Source: Polytrichum commune (taxonomy: Eukaryota > Streptophyta > Polytrichopsida > Polytrichales > Polytrichaceae). Taken from it: a stretch of 60,000 nt of DNA. The position numbers and the translations under genes are program-made. The stretch is taken from NCBI GenBank assembly GCA_950295325.1, contig OX485807.1, positions 8,647,001 to 8,707,000 on the forward strand. The letters are read 5' to 3'. The notes beneath the pieces were generated by a model. The model searched no databases. It had not been told where the DNA came from and saw only the letters and a list, made by a program, of their open reading frames with translations. Below are positions 46,701-59,150 of this stretch, piece after piece (the stretch's first letter is position 1; every line of letters starts with the position of its first letter).

Positions 46701-48290
46701 AAGATGCGTCTAGATGCTTGTCCAAAATCAATCTGACTTTTATCCAAAGCAACCTTGCACTCCCCCCCCCCCCCCCACTTTGCGTTGGATACATTTAGAT
46801 GGTCTAAGAGTGCTTTAGGTACATGATTAGATGGCATGCATATGGTGGCCTTGCTTTTTGGAGGAGGTTGCACTTCGCACCCTCTACCTTGTATGTTGAC
46901 TAATAATGCAAGACCTTGATATGTGGAGTTCGTTGGCGAAACATACTTTGATCCCTCCACAATGTTTCCACCATAATTGACCTACAAATTTTTCCATCAC
47001 AAGTGACCTACTTGAACACTATGGAATTGTGGGAAGGATTGGAAAACCACAAACTTCAAATCAACTTGTCAAATAACATGATCTTCAGTTGAGCCTTGTG
47101 TTGAAATTCAGTCAAATGTGACAATACTTTTGAATAACATAATTTTCCACGTTTGTGGTGTCTTCTCCCAAGTCCCACAAATAGAGATTGAAAATTGAGA
47201 ATTCACATGAATGAGAGACGCTTTCTCCTTGAGCATAAACTTAGACTTACATGCAAACCCAAAGAAATTTTACAAAGTTAAGCATACGATACACCACCTT
47301 TTCATTCCCTTGACAAACTTTTCAGGTTCCAGCACAAAGACACGGATGTCCGCAGCTCACATAATAGCACCAACAAGCTTTCATGCATCGCGCCTCAAAG
47401 ACAAGGCTAGTGCAACATGCATCAAAACCGAGCTAATCTCTATGTGATCGAATCATTATCCATTGGTAAAAGTTCTCCTGACAGTTTCGTTTCAAAAACT
47501 ACAAGAAACTTAATAAAAACAGTTATTACGTGATCGCGGACTTACTTTCCTGTGCATAAGACGTCAAAGGCTCAAAAACTAAGGCAAGTTAAGAGAAGGT
47601 CCTGTGAGGGTAAGTTAGAGTAATTGAGAAGGGAAAGTTAGAGTCATTTATGTGAAGCGACCCTGTTAGACAGCTCGATTGAGGCGACACCAGCTGAGAG
47701 TACATGCAATTGTCACCCTAGACACATCACACTTCCCATCCATTCATTTCGGTCATAAGTTACTCCTCAAATCAGAGGAATGAGTGTCAGGCTTGCCTAG
47801 ATTTTGTGTCCATCTATTGCACCTGCTCCACACACTGATTTTCAAGTGGAGAATGTACACCTCAAACCCTAAGCACTTGCCCAAGTTACTCTGAGACGAG
47901 ACAAGGCCATTAGGGTTACGAGTTCTGTGAGTGCGGCTGCAATATGCATCCAGGACGCGTTGAAATTGAAGCAGGCAGAATTCAAATTTCAAACGGTGGA
48001 GATGGTAAGCGCCAAGTTCCAACAAAGTTTGAGATAATTCACGACATTCAAACTATACAAAGTGTGAAGGTCGACAGTCTATCGACCAAACTCGATCATG
48101 GAATTTGACTGAAACTTTTCTTTAGTGGTGGAAAATTGGAATTCGTGGAAATCGATGATAACAATCTTTGGTAGAATTTGAGCATTTCTTGGCTTGAAAT
48201 CCATTATTCTTGTTGGCACTCAATCTTCTTGAATAATACTTGTCGAGCCTTATAGGCATCTCTAGATGCGAGAATTGGAAAGCTTGAGTG
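43703..48290. other. KNOX upstream region and intergenic DNA
   Basis: The first 400 bp past the KNOX start (to about 44,100) are richer in GC and may hold the 5' UTR and promoter; no core element stands out. Beyond that no gene is seen. A GTGTGTGTGTGTGT run lies at about 45,247, an AAATAAATAAATAAATA run at about 45,670 and a C-run of about 17 at 46,758. Confidence 0.4.
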
Positions 48291-48298
48291 GTTTAAAC
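48291..48298. repeat. 8-bp target-site duplication of the hAT element, left
   Basis: GTTTAAAC, identical to 54114-54121. The sequence is itself a palindrome. Confidence 0.92.
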
Positions 48299-51200
48299 CA
48301 GTGTTGGACTGTTATTGCGGGTTGACCCGGGTATCAGGAAGGATACGGGTAGGGTATGTGCCAAACCGAGTAGACTGGTATCGCAAGTTTCGAAACCCTA
48401 GGCTTACACATACTGTGTCTGGTATCTCCATTTCCGAAACTGCGCTTCCAAACAGTCTGTGCGGGTTTGTGATGCGGTGATACAATTATTGGAACCGGAC
48501 TTGATGATTTTTTAGCAAGTACGGTAGGTTATGGGTGAAGGTGGGGACGTGATTAGCATTTGTTGCAGCTACTTGTGCAATTCAATGTGGAGAGGAGTGG
48601 CTCTAACTGCAGATTGGGGAGTGGCTGCGGGCTGTAATGCTTCCCAAGGGATCGGCAACAACACTCAAAGGGTAACCCAACTTCTCATTCTGAATTTGCT
48701 GCGTTTTTGTGTCTGAAACTGAACTGATCTCCACCTAGGGTTTGAAGACTTCGCTTAGGGTTTTGGGTGTGTGTTGAGCTCACAATGTCGTCTTTTGATC
48801 AACAAGAACTGTCTGAAACTGCAGATCCTAGTGATTCTGTTGACTTGGAGAGCGCCCAGCGGATCTGTGATGTATTGCCAAGTCCGGATTTGGAGGGTTT
48901 GGCAGCTGAGTCCGAAGCAGCTTGGAGGGTTTCGTATACGGCATTGAGGGCGAATGCTCTATTTTGGCGACCCTACCATCGCAGTAGTGCAGTGTGGGCA
49001 TTCTACCGACTGAAGGGGGAGGACATGGTTGTCGATGTTAGTGTGGCACAGAAGTTGCGGTGTTGGGTTTGTCACCCAACTGAAGCTGAGTCAAGTAATT
49101 CAAGCCGGAGGGGCACAAGGGGGAGGAAGGGGATTCTGCAGTACAACCCAGCGCATGGGATCACCAGCATGAAGACACATGTGGAGAATGAGCATGGCCA
49201 GGAACTTGCGAGGTTTGTGTTCGACCCTGGTGTATTTATGTTATTTTTTAAAAAATTCAACAGTAGCAGGGTGATGAGGGGCTATGCGTATATCTTGATT
49301 GATCCTGGCCCTGTGAACAAAGCAATCGTGTTTGCTTTATCGAGTTCTTGAAATGAGTAAATCCTGCGAATTTTTGTCTGTACGAAACCAAGACTACATT
49401 CGCCAATGCACAGAAATTGTGATCCCTCAGAATTGTAAGATGTTGAATTTCGTAACTCTGATCAATGAACTTAGGCTGTGTGAGTGTCGAGCTCGGTTGT
49501 GGAGCCGTGATTATATTTACTGACTCATCAATTGGCACTTTCCGAAACTGATCCCTCAGAATTGTAACATTCTGAATTTCGTTACTCTTTTCTGTTTGCT
49601 CTGCAAACTGTAATCTTCTACGTCGACCACTTTTATGACTTCGGCCTAAATGATCAAGTAGCAGAGCTTGAGACTCTGAGCTAATTTGTGGTAGCAGATT
49701 TTACTCGATGTGCATGAGCTGTTACATGGTGGAATTTCGAGATGGCCTGATGTATGGTTCGCTACTATCAATACATGTTTGATTCAGGTCGATGCTACAG
49801 TCTTGTCTGATTCAACTTATTTCGATGTGATTTGTTTGTTACTTGGTCAGATTTCGAGTTAGTCTGGTGTATGGTTCTCTACGAGAGCTGTGTGGTTGCT
49901 GCGTTTTGATTATGTGAACCTGTATGTGTGCTGAGTAAATGATTGGAGGTGTATGATTTATGTCTCAATCTGTGTGCTGCATCAAGGTCTATGTGTCAAT
50001 GTGTAATGTTGCTGAAAGATTCTGATATGATATGGTAAGGTTGCTCATGCTCTATGGTTGCAAATGATCAAATTCCTGAGCTGCTTTAATCGGTAGCTCA
50101 TTGGAGCTGATTTGCGAATGCTGTCAATGTGTCATGTTGTTACGATGTCTATGGTTGCTGATTGACTATTTTCCAGCGGCTACTGGGACGTTCAGGTTTA
50201 TGTGGGATATAAAGCGACTGATCATGTGTGAGTACGAGTTATTTTGCGCAGGTATGTGCGGGAGGCAGCAGCGGAAGAAGGAGACACGGGGAGGCAGAAG
50301 ACCAAGAAGAGGAAGGGGGCACCGCCGTCTGAGATCACAGCGTACTTTGGTAATGCAAAGCCCTACGCAAAAAATGATGTGCAGCAGCAGCGATTTGTGG
50401 AGGATCTAGTTCTGTTCATCAGCAAGGGATACGAATCCCTCAGCATTGTAGAGTCTGCATGGCTGCGGAGGCTGATGCTGCGCAGGGATCCGAAGGTAGT
50501 TTGCCCGAGTCGGAAGCAGCTGGTGCGTGAGCATATTCCTGCAATGCTCACCAAGACAATGGACCGGTTTGTGATTCCGCTCATCAGCAGCTGTCAGACT
50601 GCTTCGATCACTTTCGACCTGTGGATGTCGCGAACCGGTTGGGATACTTTTGCATTGGTGGTGAATTTCATTGATGAGGGCTGGGTTCCAAGACATGTAA
50701 CAGTTGGACTGTTCGAGGCACAAGACACATCAGGAGCAGCGTTGGCCGAGATTGTCAAGCCCTTGTTAGAGCAGTTCAAGCTCACTGACAAGATAGTGGC
50801 ATGTGTGAAGGACGAGGGTGCGAATCTGGTGACGTTGGAGAAGGCTCTGCAGCTCACAGTGTCGTGTGATGTGCTGGGGTTACCGAAGCCCTTCTCATCT
50901 GCGTGTTTTGGTCATATCATGTCAAAGGTATGATAGTCCCTTATGGCCATGTCTTTTCTGTTACTGGTTTTGGCGAATTTCTCTTTATCTCAATCTGTGT
51001 GGGAGCTTGGCTATGGTATATGCTTGTGTCAATGTATGGGACTTCTCATTCAATTTTTTATTGTTTATTTTTTAATTTGTTGTTTCTGAATGAATGAACA
51101 CCAGCAGCTTGAGTCAATGTCTGGCAATTGTTAAGTTCGTTTAACAGTTCAGTCATACCGTTAGTCAGTCATACTGCTCGTGTTGTTTTTTTTTAGGGAA

Positions 51201-54113
51201 ACCAGTTAGTGATTGGTGCTTGTTTATGCAGACCCGTTTAGGTTAGTCAGATGCAGGTCGATTTGCTGTATTTGGCGTTGTTTGGTTTTTTTTTAAATAA
51301 TCTGCGTCCTGAGTAGGAGTCGTCTCTTTCAAACTGCAAGCAATTTGAATCGACAGTTCGTTATCAGATTGCTAGGAATTTAATTCGAAATGAATGGTCT
51401 ATTGCTGATCAAGCTTTACTGGTCCGAGAGAGTTTTTATGATTCGGTTGATTTTTACAGTAATCAATGTTTCCCTTTATACGTTTGTTGCAATGGTTACT
51501 TGAACGCAACAACAATTACTTGTTACTCAGATTGGATATCTACAGATAGCTTTAAAAAGTGATTGTGTTTGAGAGTACATTCATTTGAGATTCAAGACAG
51601 TGGGAACTGCTTTGTTGATTCGAGATTATTGTCGACTGTGTTTTCTCTTGTTAATCTGCTCTGAAGTTACAAGATTATGTTTGACGAATTGTACTGTTGT
51701 CATTATGCGTTCGATTAGTTCAGAGGGCTAATACTGTAATTCTTGTTAATCGTCTTAGCCATTCGCTGTTATCTTCGAAGAGTGGGTTCTGTTCTGCAAC
51801 TATGGCACAAGTGGGTTTATGTGTCAATGTCTATGTTTGCTGCCAGATAGTTTATGCGGGAATTGGTTGCTAAGGATGCTTATGTGTCAATGTATGTGCC
51901 CATGGTGATTAATTCATTGTTACGTGAACCCTGTATGATCAGGTATGCCAATACGCCACCAACGATGAGCAGATGTGCAAAGGAATGAAGGAGGTTAGTT
52001 TGAAGGATGCTCAAAAGTCTCTGCAATCCTGCATCACTTGGACCAAGAAGTCAGGAAAGGGACGTCAAGAGTGGGACAGAGCCTGCATCGACGCGGGGCT
52101 ACCGACAAGAAAATTGAAGACACCTGTGAAGACACGCTTTGCCTCTAAGGTGGTGCTGTTCCAGGAGACCCAGGAGTATGCTGATGCTATTAGCATTTGT
52201 TATAGAAGACAGTCCTTGAAGCTGCAAGCTCGCGTTCCAAGTGGAATGACATGGGCAACTGCGAGAACCGTAACTCAGACCCTAAACCCAGTTGTGCAAC
52301 AATGCGTGCTAAATCAAACCCGCGGATACTGGTTGCTTTCAGATGCCCTGGTTGCTGCGTTCCGGATGTCCATTGAGTTACAGGGGGTGTATGATCAGAG
52401 TGCCAGTGTGTTTCCCCCTCTGCAGGTGGGAGATTTCGAGTCAGAAATTGAGATTCTGAAGGCAAGGATGGCGAAGACTGCTGTGGATGTTATGAAGCCG
52501 TTTCTGAGATTCTCAATTCATTTTGTAGCAGATCAAGCTCAAAACATGCTATCTTTGATGTTGGACCCTCGCTTCAAGGGGCTGGAGCTGGTGATTCAGT
52601 ATGTGGGAGTAGCTGCTGCGAAACAAGTGGTGGAGGACTACGACAGAAAAATCCTCATCCCTTACCTCGTGAAGGTGCACAAGTATCTAAACCCTGGTGA
52701 TTCCCCGGCCATGCAGTGTGACCCTGCTCCATCGTCAATTCTGTTTGGTGCTCCTGCGTCTGCTGAAGAAGCCTGTGAAGGTATCCTGACTGCAGAGCTT
52801 TCTTTGTTCCGTCGCCTGACTATTGTGCATCCTGAGGCAGAGGAGCCCCTAACTTGGTGGAAGCTGAATGCTTCCCGTTTCCCATCTGTAGCCTTTCTTG
52901 CACGTCAAATCTTGGCCATTCCAGGATCTCAGATTGAAACGGAGCGCATTTTCTCAATCGCTGGTGTGCTCACTAGTTTGCGTCGTTGTCGCCTTGGTCT
53001 GAATAACCTGGACAGTTTGATAATGATCAACAAGAATTGGCCTGAGGATTCTCGGCATGAATGTGAGATCACCTTGGTAGTCAAAGATGTGAAAGAATAT
53101 TTTGCGAAGGAGATGGAACAGGTTGATGATTTTGAAGCTGAGATTGAGGAGGCTGGTTACTTCGAAGAGGAGCCTGAAGATGAGGAGTAGCATGTGCTGT
53201 ATGACTGTTAGAGGTATGTGGGATTTCTTTGGTGATTTTTTTATTATTCCTTGCTGCTTCTGTTGGTTCGAGCTGCTTGCTGTCATGTAGTGGCAATGAA
53301 GATGTATGATGCTCTTGTTACCTGAAGGCAAGGATAGCATGTGACTCAATTTCTCACCATTGGGCTGCTGATTCAAAATAACAGGATCGTTTGAATTTGT
53401 GCCTGCAGTTCACGGTTTTGGAATGTCATAGCGGACCTTGGATATGCTGCGAGGAGTAACATCAACGCACATGAATTGCATGATTCCTGTGTTAGTCGTG
53501 TTACAGTAGCTGAAGATTGTCATTAATCAGTGTAATTGCAAGTCATTTGGTAATGTGCATCGCTGGTTTTTAGTGAATGTGCATAGCTGTTTCGAGTCTG
53601 TGTATAGTTTTGTGTCAATGTGCATAGCTGTTTCGAGTCTGATCATGGTTTCGAGTCACGATTCTGAATTCTTATTTAGCGCATGTTAGTGCTCACGATT
53701 CTGAATTCGTAAAGAGCAGATGTGTCATTTTCAAAACCCTGTTGCTTTGTTAGTTTCGTAAGATAAGCAGCATTGTAACTGACTTTAACCAGTGCCTGTG
53801 CACTTTGTGTCTGTGTTGCAAAAAAAAGAACCCTAGCATGTGTGAATGTGTTGCAAAAAAACCCCAGCACAGTGTGAATGTGTTTCAAAAAAAAAACCTA
53901 CCCGAGTTGATAATGGACTGTTATCAAATGTGTTGATATTCATATTCATATACTGTTTGGAATTTGCAGCATTTGACGTTATTCATATCAGTACTATATT
54001 TGTGAAAGTTGGAAATCTACAATACCATGTACCCTACCCATCTATGTTTCTAGCGAATCTTCAATATCCTAAACCGGCTGGTATGACTAATTTTTTATAA
54101 CAGTCCAACACTG
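48299..54113 (+). mobile_element. Complete autonomous-looking hAT transposon (5,815 bp)
   Basis: Both ends carry the same 17-bp terminal inverted repeat, CAGTGTTGGACTGTTAT (48299-48315 and, inverted, 54097-54113). Exactly outside lie identical 8-bp duplications, GTTTAAAC. CAGTG-type ends and 8-bp duplications define the hAT superfamily. Inside is one plus-strand transposase gene with BED finger, DDE-type core and dimerisation domain, open through all three exons. There is about 0.49 kb of leader and 0.92 kb of trailer inside the ends. Identical TIRs, a perfect duplication and an undamaged gene suggest a recent insertion. Confidence 0.93.
48785..53190 (+). CDS. hAT transposase (BED finger, DDE core, dimerisation domain), 3 exons
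   Basis: Exons 48785-49212, 50252-50927 and 51943-53190 give 783 residues. Both junctions fit phase: AG|GTTTGT to GCGCAG|G restores an Arg codon, and AAG|GTATGA to ATCAG|GTA is in phase 0. The first ATG after the leader (MSSFDQQEL) is used. Residues about 71-137 form a BED zinc finger (W71, C93-x-x-C96, H132-x4-H137), which binds the transposon ends. The RNase H-like core shows D265 in ITFDLWMS and D330 in VACVKDEGANL; the third acid in exon 3 was not assigned. SLMLDPRFKGL lies at about 572 and PLTWWKLNASRFP at about 671. The dimerisation motif IETERIFSIAG is at about 699, then an acidic tail. No stop or frameshift was seen. It catalyses cut-and-paste movement of its own element and possibly of small relatives. 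Confidence 0.9.
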
Positions 54114-54121
54114 GTTTAAAC
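54114..54121. repeat. 8-bp target-site duplication of the hAT element, right
   Basis: GTTTAAAC, identical to 48291-48298. Confidence 0.92.
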
Positions 54122-55084
54122 ACGCTATCCCTGACATCCCGTGTGGATGTTTGTGTCCAAATGAGAAATTTTGGGAGGGTGGATGGGGATGCCAATGAAT
54201 CATCTTTACTAACTTCTTTTTGTGGCATTAGATGGTATGTGTACTTGCTTGTAGCAAATAACGAATCAAGGATTTCAAAAGGAGTTATTCTTTTCGTTTT
54301 TTTCAAAAAAAAATCAATGTGCAACTCAACGCTGCTTGAATCAATCTAAAAGTTAGCAATATATAGGTAATTCACATCAAATTACAGTATGACATTTGAC
54401 ACATAAAAAATTATGTATACCATTAAAAAACTTCACACTAAAAGGCTTCAATTAGCATAATTTTCATTCAAGTTTGCAATTCTTTTCCAAAGGGCACACT
54501 CCCTGGGTACGCAACTCTTGTATTATACGGCCCTGATTATAATCACTTATAATGCATTTTAGTCCAATCTCGAGTGATTTCATTTGTTTTAATGTAGGAA
54601 ACTCTTGTAGGCCTTTTAACAAGGAATCCAAAAATGTAATTATATATAGGAAATGAATATTCCTTGATGCATATAATTGCATTAAAAACCTAATTATATG
54701 AAAAATTAATACAAGCACCTTAGGCCAAAGTGCTCAATTTAAAAAAAAAAAATGATGTAAAGATTTTATATTATAAAAAAAAACATTGCCAATGACTTTT
54801 AATTGTAATTGGAGGCAACTACTCGTGTGGATTCTTTAAAATCATGCATAGGCATAGATTTAATAAAATAAAAATTTCAATTCTTTATACATTGTGGAAT
54901 TTTTTTCAAAAAATAAATATGCAATCCAACTTTTTCTATATCTCAGTTTAACTTAATTTGGTCTTCACCCAACTTTTTGGTCCAATTATTTCTAAATAAT
55001 TTGATAAAATCTTTACAAAAGCCGTCCTTTAAGCTGTTTTAAAGCCGATGCCCCTTGCGTATAATATGAGAGTTGTGTACGCAG
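54122..55084. other. Intergenic, very AT-rich
   Basis: No gene seen. Poly-A/T rich with short A-runs (for example about 54,739 and 54,775). Confidence 0.4.
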
Positions 55085-55641
55085 GGTGGACTCTTCCTTG
55101 AAAACCTAAATGACGTACGTGGGTGACTATGACATAATACCCCCTATATACAAAACATTCATAAAGAAAAACAGTGGATATGTACTAACAGTAGGCTAGA
55201 AATTGGACTCGTGTATTTATACTAAGCTTGTCATTTCATTATGTGACAAATGCCTACACTACATACACAAAACATAAGTCCTGAAATAAATGGGCCTATA
55301 CTACACATATAATCCACTTTCACTTTCCAACAAGAAATTCATTGAATTTTTTTCATCCATAAGATATAACTCATACTAATATGACCCTAAAACACACGTC
55401 ATTTGGATGAACTATGGTAAATTGGATGAAACTAATTGGATGAAACTAGCACATCTATTGTCAAAACTTCTCTAAACCTTAGGGACCCCTTTTGAACATC
55501 TACCTTAGTTTGAAATTCTTAATAAACTTCTTAAATGTACACACTAAAGAAAAAATAATACGTCTTCCTTATATATATTATGTACGCTAATGCTTCAAAC
55601 AATGCCTCACGTTCGTTTGTACATGGTATGAAGAGTCCACC
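55085..55641. mobile_element. Inverted-repeat-ended element, family D copy 1 (~557 bp)
   Basis: It starts with GGTGGACTCTTC (55085-55096) and ends with the exact inverse GAAGAGTCCACC (55630-55641). The interior matches 57,825-58,482 in order: GTAGGCTAGAAA, TTGGACTCGTGTATTTATAC, GATGAAACTA.CACATCTATTG, CCCCTTTTGAACAT, AATTCTTAATA, ATACACACTA-like. No transposase. A non-autonomous DNA element is the simplest reading; target duplications were not clear. Confidence 0.6.
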
Positions 55642-56130
55642 TCCCGGGGATTTCTTCCCTTAACATCCATAAATTTTTTTTATCAAATCTCTTGTTTTGA
55701 TGGACCATAAACCCACATGTGCTCATAACACCTACAGATTTCCAACCCAAATCCATGGAATCTTGATTTATGAGGTATTTATATGAATTGAAAATAGAAA
55801 ATTGTTTACATGCATTTATTTTAGGACACCAAACTTATGGATGTGATCTTTGAATTGATATCAACAAATTTGCTTCACGAGGTTTTTTCTTTTTAGCTTT
55901 CCAACCCTTGTTCCACAACACAAGAACAATGTGTGTGACAATGTGAAATAAGGCTTGAGCATATAAAGGTTGAATTTCTCTATGTTGGTCACAATTTGGT
56001 ACAAACATAATATCATTGTTAAAGACTCATCCACTCTAGGTTTTGGATAGGATCATCTAGTTTTTTTGTTTGTGTTTTGGCTTAGCTACAACAACAAAAG
56101 GTGTATATTGAAGATCCACAACAAAGACAC
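55642..56130. other. Intergenic, no gene seen
   Basis: AT-rich with no recognisable content. Confidence 0.4.
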
Positions 56131-56280
56131 CCATAACATTCTTCAGAATTATAACAATGTTATGTGGAAATGGCAGTATTCCACAAAATATTCCCCACAT
56201 TCGAACTGAATGTGGAGAATATTATGTGGAATACTTCCATTTCCACATACCACTATTATGAATCCAAATAATGTTATGCC
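56131..56280. repeat. 150-bp long hairpin
   Basis: Two ~70-bp arms pair around a loop at about 56,203-56,209. Near-perfect pairing covers about 43 bp next to the loop (TATGTGGAAATGG.AGTATTCC against its inverse). A second match follows further out, with ATAACATT at the left end and AATGTTAT at the right. It could be a foldback MITE or a small-RNA hairpin precursor. Confidence 0.8.
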
Positions 56281-57824
56281 TAAGAACAATGCTATTTCTC
56301 TTTAACAAATCAATTCATGCACAAGCACATGCAACATTACAAGACTAGAAATGGCTTCCATACTTAGAAGGATCATATAATGACTGCGTTTACATTAAAG
56401 TAGATAAGTAGCCATAAATGTTGGCTCCAATGGAGCTTAAGCCCTGCTGCTTTAGCATGAATGAAGAGCCCCTTTGAACAAGAGTTATTGCCTTGTTTCA
56501 GGGGTGGCAAGAACATTGGAAACCCGTAAATAAAAAAATCAAGGTACAACCTCACGGAGCCGTTTAAACCTTCAATTTCTAGGTTATCAAAAGTAACCAG
56601 TTGAAAAAACAAGTGCACAAATGACAATGTTAATGAAAACCAAACAGGGGAAAGTCGAAGTGTCGATAAAAAAAAGGTCCACTCGAAACTTTCTGCAAAC
56701 ACAATTTGAAATAATATTTAAACATGTAATCTCTAGATTTTTGTTGAAGTGGCATATAAGTAGCCCAAAATATCCATATGGAAAGATTATGATGTAATGA
56801 GTTTGGTATCCTTTTTAAGTGACGTAATTTGAGCCTGGTAAGTATATTGGGTGGAAATTAGCAAACAAAATGATTCAAATCTAAGGTGCATTTATTCCTT
56901 TGGAATGATTATTATATGTGGAGTTGAAGTAGCATACTATTGATAAATGTCAAATCATAATCATATGTGATATAGCATTCAATAAAAACAAGGCACTAGA
57001 TATGCATTTGCCTAATGTAGTTTGTGCATTAAACATTCTAATTTTTCTATAGAAGGTTTGGTGGGGATGAAAAATTGTCACAGTTGTGTTGAAATATGGA
57101 TGTATCATCATGGACGAGGGGATGACAAATTTTTGGTGTTGCTTATACGAACAATATAAGGAGATTGTTTTTGGGTTTCTATAATTAATACATGTTATTG
57201 AAATAATATATGGCCACGTCATCTTAAGTGATAGTGGGATTTTAAGAATTAAATGATATTTAAGTAAAACTGGACTTTGTTCAAATCTAGAATTAGAACA
57301 TGTTGAATTTTATTATAGGATCCTCCAGTAAAATTGTACAATAGGATCTCATGATAGAGTATGTAGAGATGATTATGATAATACTACAGCATTTTTAAAA
57401 AATCATTACTTATCATATATTTACATAGATTTTTCATCAAAAGTTAGATATTTAGTTTTTCCCATCATATTTTATCGTCATAGTATTCAAGTTCTCACTG
57501 TGGATTCACATATCTCTTATAACATCAAGGCACATTGGAAATGCATTGACGGATCCAGTGATAGAATCCAAGCAACCCAAAAGTCTTGATTTTGAGAGTA
57601 TGTCCAAATTTACTTAAAGGCAAGTTACATGCTTAGAAAACCATGTCATTTTAAAATCAAGGTCACTAAGGTTTCTAAATATTCACGTTATAGCAAGTGG
57701 GTGCATCTTGGCATTGCTTTTGGCTAGTTAGTGAGGTTCAAAGAATTCTGTAATGTGAACATGATCATGGTGAATCAACACCGTAATTCATCCCGATTCA
57801 TGTATCCTAAAAGGGGAGAGCCTG
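56281..57824. other. Intergenic, no gene seen
   Basis: About 1.5 kb of AT-rich sequence between the hairpin and family D copy 2. Open frames at 56,373-56,702 and 56,950-57,222 (-) have no recognisable domain. Confidence 0.4.
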
Positions 57825-58482
57825 GGGTTGGACTCTTCGTTAGGAATCTAAATGTTGTGTGTGGGTCACTATGAAAGTACACCCCCCGTATACAATAAGT
57901 TTATATACTAAACAACATATGTATATGTACGAATGGTAGGCTAGAAAATGGACTCATGTATTTATACCAAGCTTTTCAATTTAATGTGATAAACGTCTCC
58001 ACCAAATATATAAATTTAAAAATGATTTCAATAAGCCTTTATTGTTTATAAAATCCACTTCTTTTTCCAATGAGAAAGTTATTGAACATTTTTCTAACTC
58101 GTAGCATGCAACTCAACGATTACATCAAACAAAGAAAGGCAAAAGTACCATAACTTAGCCACAATCCAGAGAGGGAAAAAACTCAACAAAGCTCATGAGC
58201 GCTCCAAGAGCCTCCAATATATAAAACCTAAAACCCAAATGCAAACTCAACAAGAAAAAATGAACAAGGTGGTCATTGAGGACTATTACCATATGACAAC
58301 AGTGGATGAAACTAACACATCTATTGTCAGAATATTTCTCCGAACCATAGGGTCCCCTTTTGAACATTTTACCTTTATTTAATAATTCTTAATAGAGTTT
58401 CTAAATATACACACTAGATAATACCTCTCCATTATGTGTACTATGTATGTTAATGTCTCAAATCATACCCCTTCTTACATTC
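57825..58482. mobile_element. Family D copy 2, apparently interrupted by the gypsy LTR
   Basis: It opens with GGTTGGACTCTTCG and follows copy 1 (55,085) for most of its length, with an extra block of about 100 bp near 58,100-58,300. The match runs to about 58,480, where the LTR at 58,483 begins. The inverted end seen in copy 1 is absent, as expected if the retroelement inserted within this copy. Confidence 0.55.
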
Positions 58483-58588
58483 TGTCGTGTAAATAGCGAT
58501 CGTGTGTCACTGCAGCTCGAGTACCAACCACCACTAACAAACAACACTAAAACATAGCAAAGTCACACATAAACAACACACCTCGACA
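58483..58588 (-). repeat. Short (106-bp) LTR of the Ty3/gypsy element, 3' copy
   Basis: On the plus strand it begins TGTCG and ends CGACA, giving a 5-bp inverted end pair with canonical TG..CA. It sits right next to a polypurine tract on the element's sense strand. It is unusually short for a Ty3-type LTR. The partner 5' LTR lies beyond the window, so the call rests on ends and context. Confidence 0.65.
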
Positions 58589-58602
58589 TGCCCCCCCTCA
58601 GC
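58589..58602 (-). other. Polypurine tract of the Ty3/gypsy element
   Basis: On the minus strand the run GCTGAGGGGGGGCA directly precedes the LTR. This purine run primes plus-strand DNA synthesis in LTR retroelements. Confidence 0.65.
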
Positions 58603-58872
58603 TGACTATGGAATCCCGCCAAGCAGCTAGGACCAATGCCAATCTAAAGGGCATGGATCATGAAAGATTGCTCCGCAACTAACTAGTGTGGTAAACGTTA
58701 TTCCAAGGAACTGTAGGCTGGGTGCAAGGTGAGCCCCATCCTTAATCGCCTCTGATGTTTGGCCATCAGATCCCAAAGAATTAAATCCACCGCCTCATGA
58801 TAATTGCGTCTCTAAGCCATAACTCCTCATTTCCCATTTGGGCAGGCACAAGATGATGAAAATCACACAGGA

Positions 58873-59150
58873 TCATTGAGTACGATTGGTGGAAGCACCA
58901 ACTCCCGAAGATCCTCGACAGCGAGGACAACTCCACTGTCCAGATGGTAGAGAAGTCAAGGGTGGCCGCAAGCATGCCATGTGCCAACCGCGTTGACACT
59001 GATCACACAAGAGCATAGTAGCCGCTCCCTTCTTCTCTCCACACACAAAACATGGAAGACCCTCTGGTACGACGGCCAATTCAGGATGAACTGTACCCTC
59101 AATAGGTAGATGACATGGGGCACAATTTTTTGGAATGCTCGCGACATTCC
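58873..59150 (-). CDS. PHD finger, C-terminal module of the Ty3/gypsy element (frame-shifted)
   Basis: It reads in the frame next to the integrase and overlaps its end. About 30 residues of linker with NCAPCHLPIEG lead to a complete Cys4-His-Cys3 PHD pattern: CFVCG, MLLCDQCQRGWHMACL, PPLTSLPSGQWSCPRC, then a short Ser/Gly tail and a TGA. PHD fingers commonly read histone H3 tails. In a retroelement, a C-terminal module after integrase could steer integration, like the chromodomain of chromoviruses; that role is inference. There is no independent start codon near the domain, so it is probably made as part of pol in an undamaged copy. Confidence 0.75.

Noticed and set aside
55085-58482. Family D copies read as a pair of LTRs of one element
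   Set aside because: They have inverted GGTGGACTCTTC ends instead of TG..CA ends, are too diverged, and no retroelement genes lie between them.
58781-58999. Minus-strand 72-codon frame overlapping the PHD region
   Set aside because: It is the out-of-frame reading of the PHD segment and has no domain.
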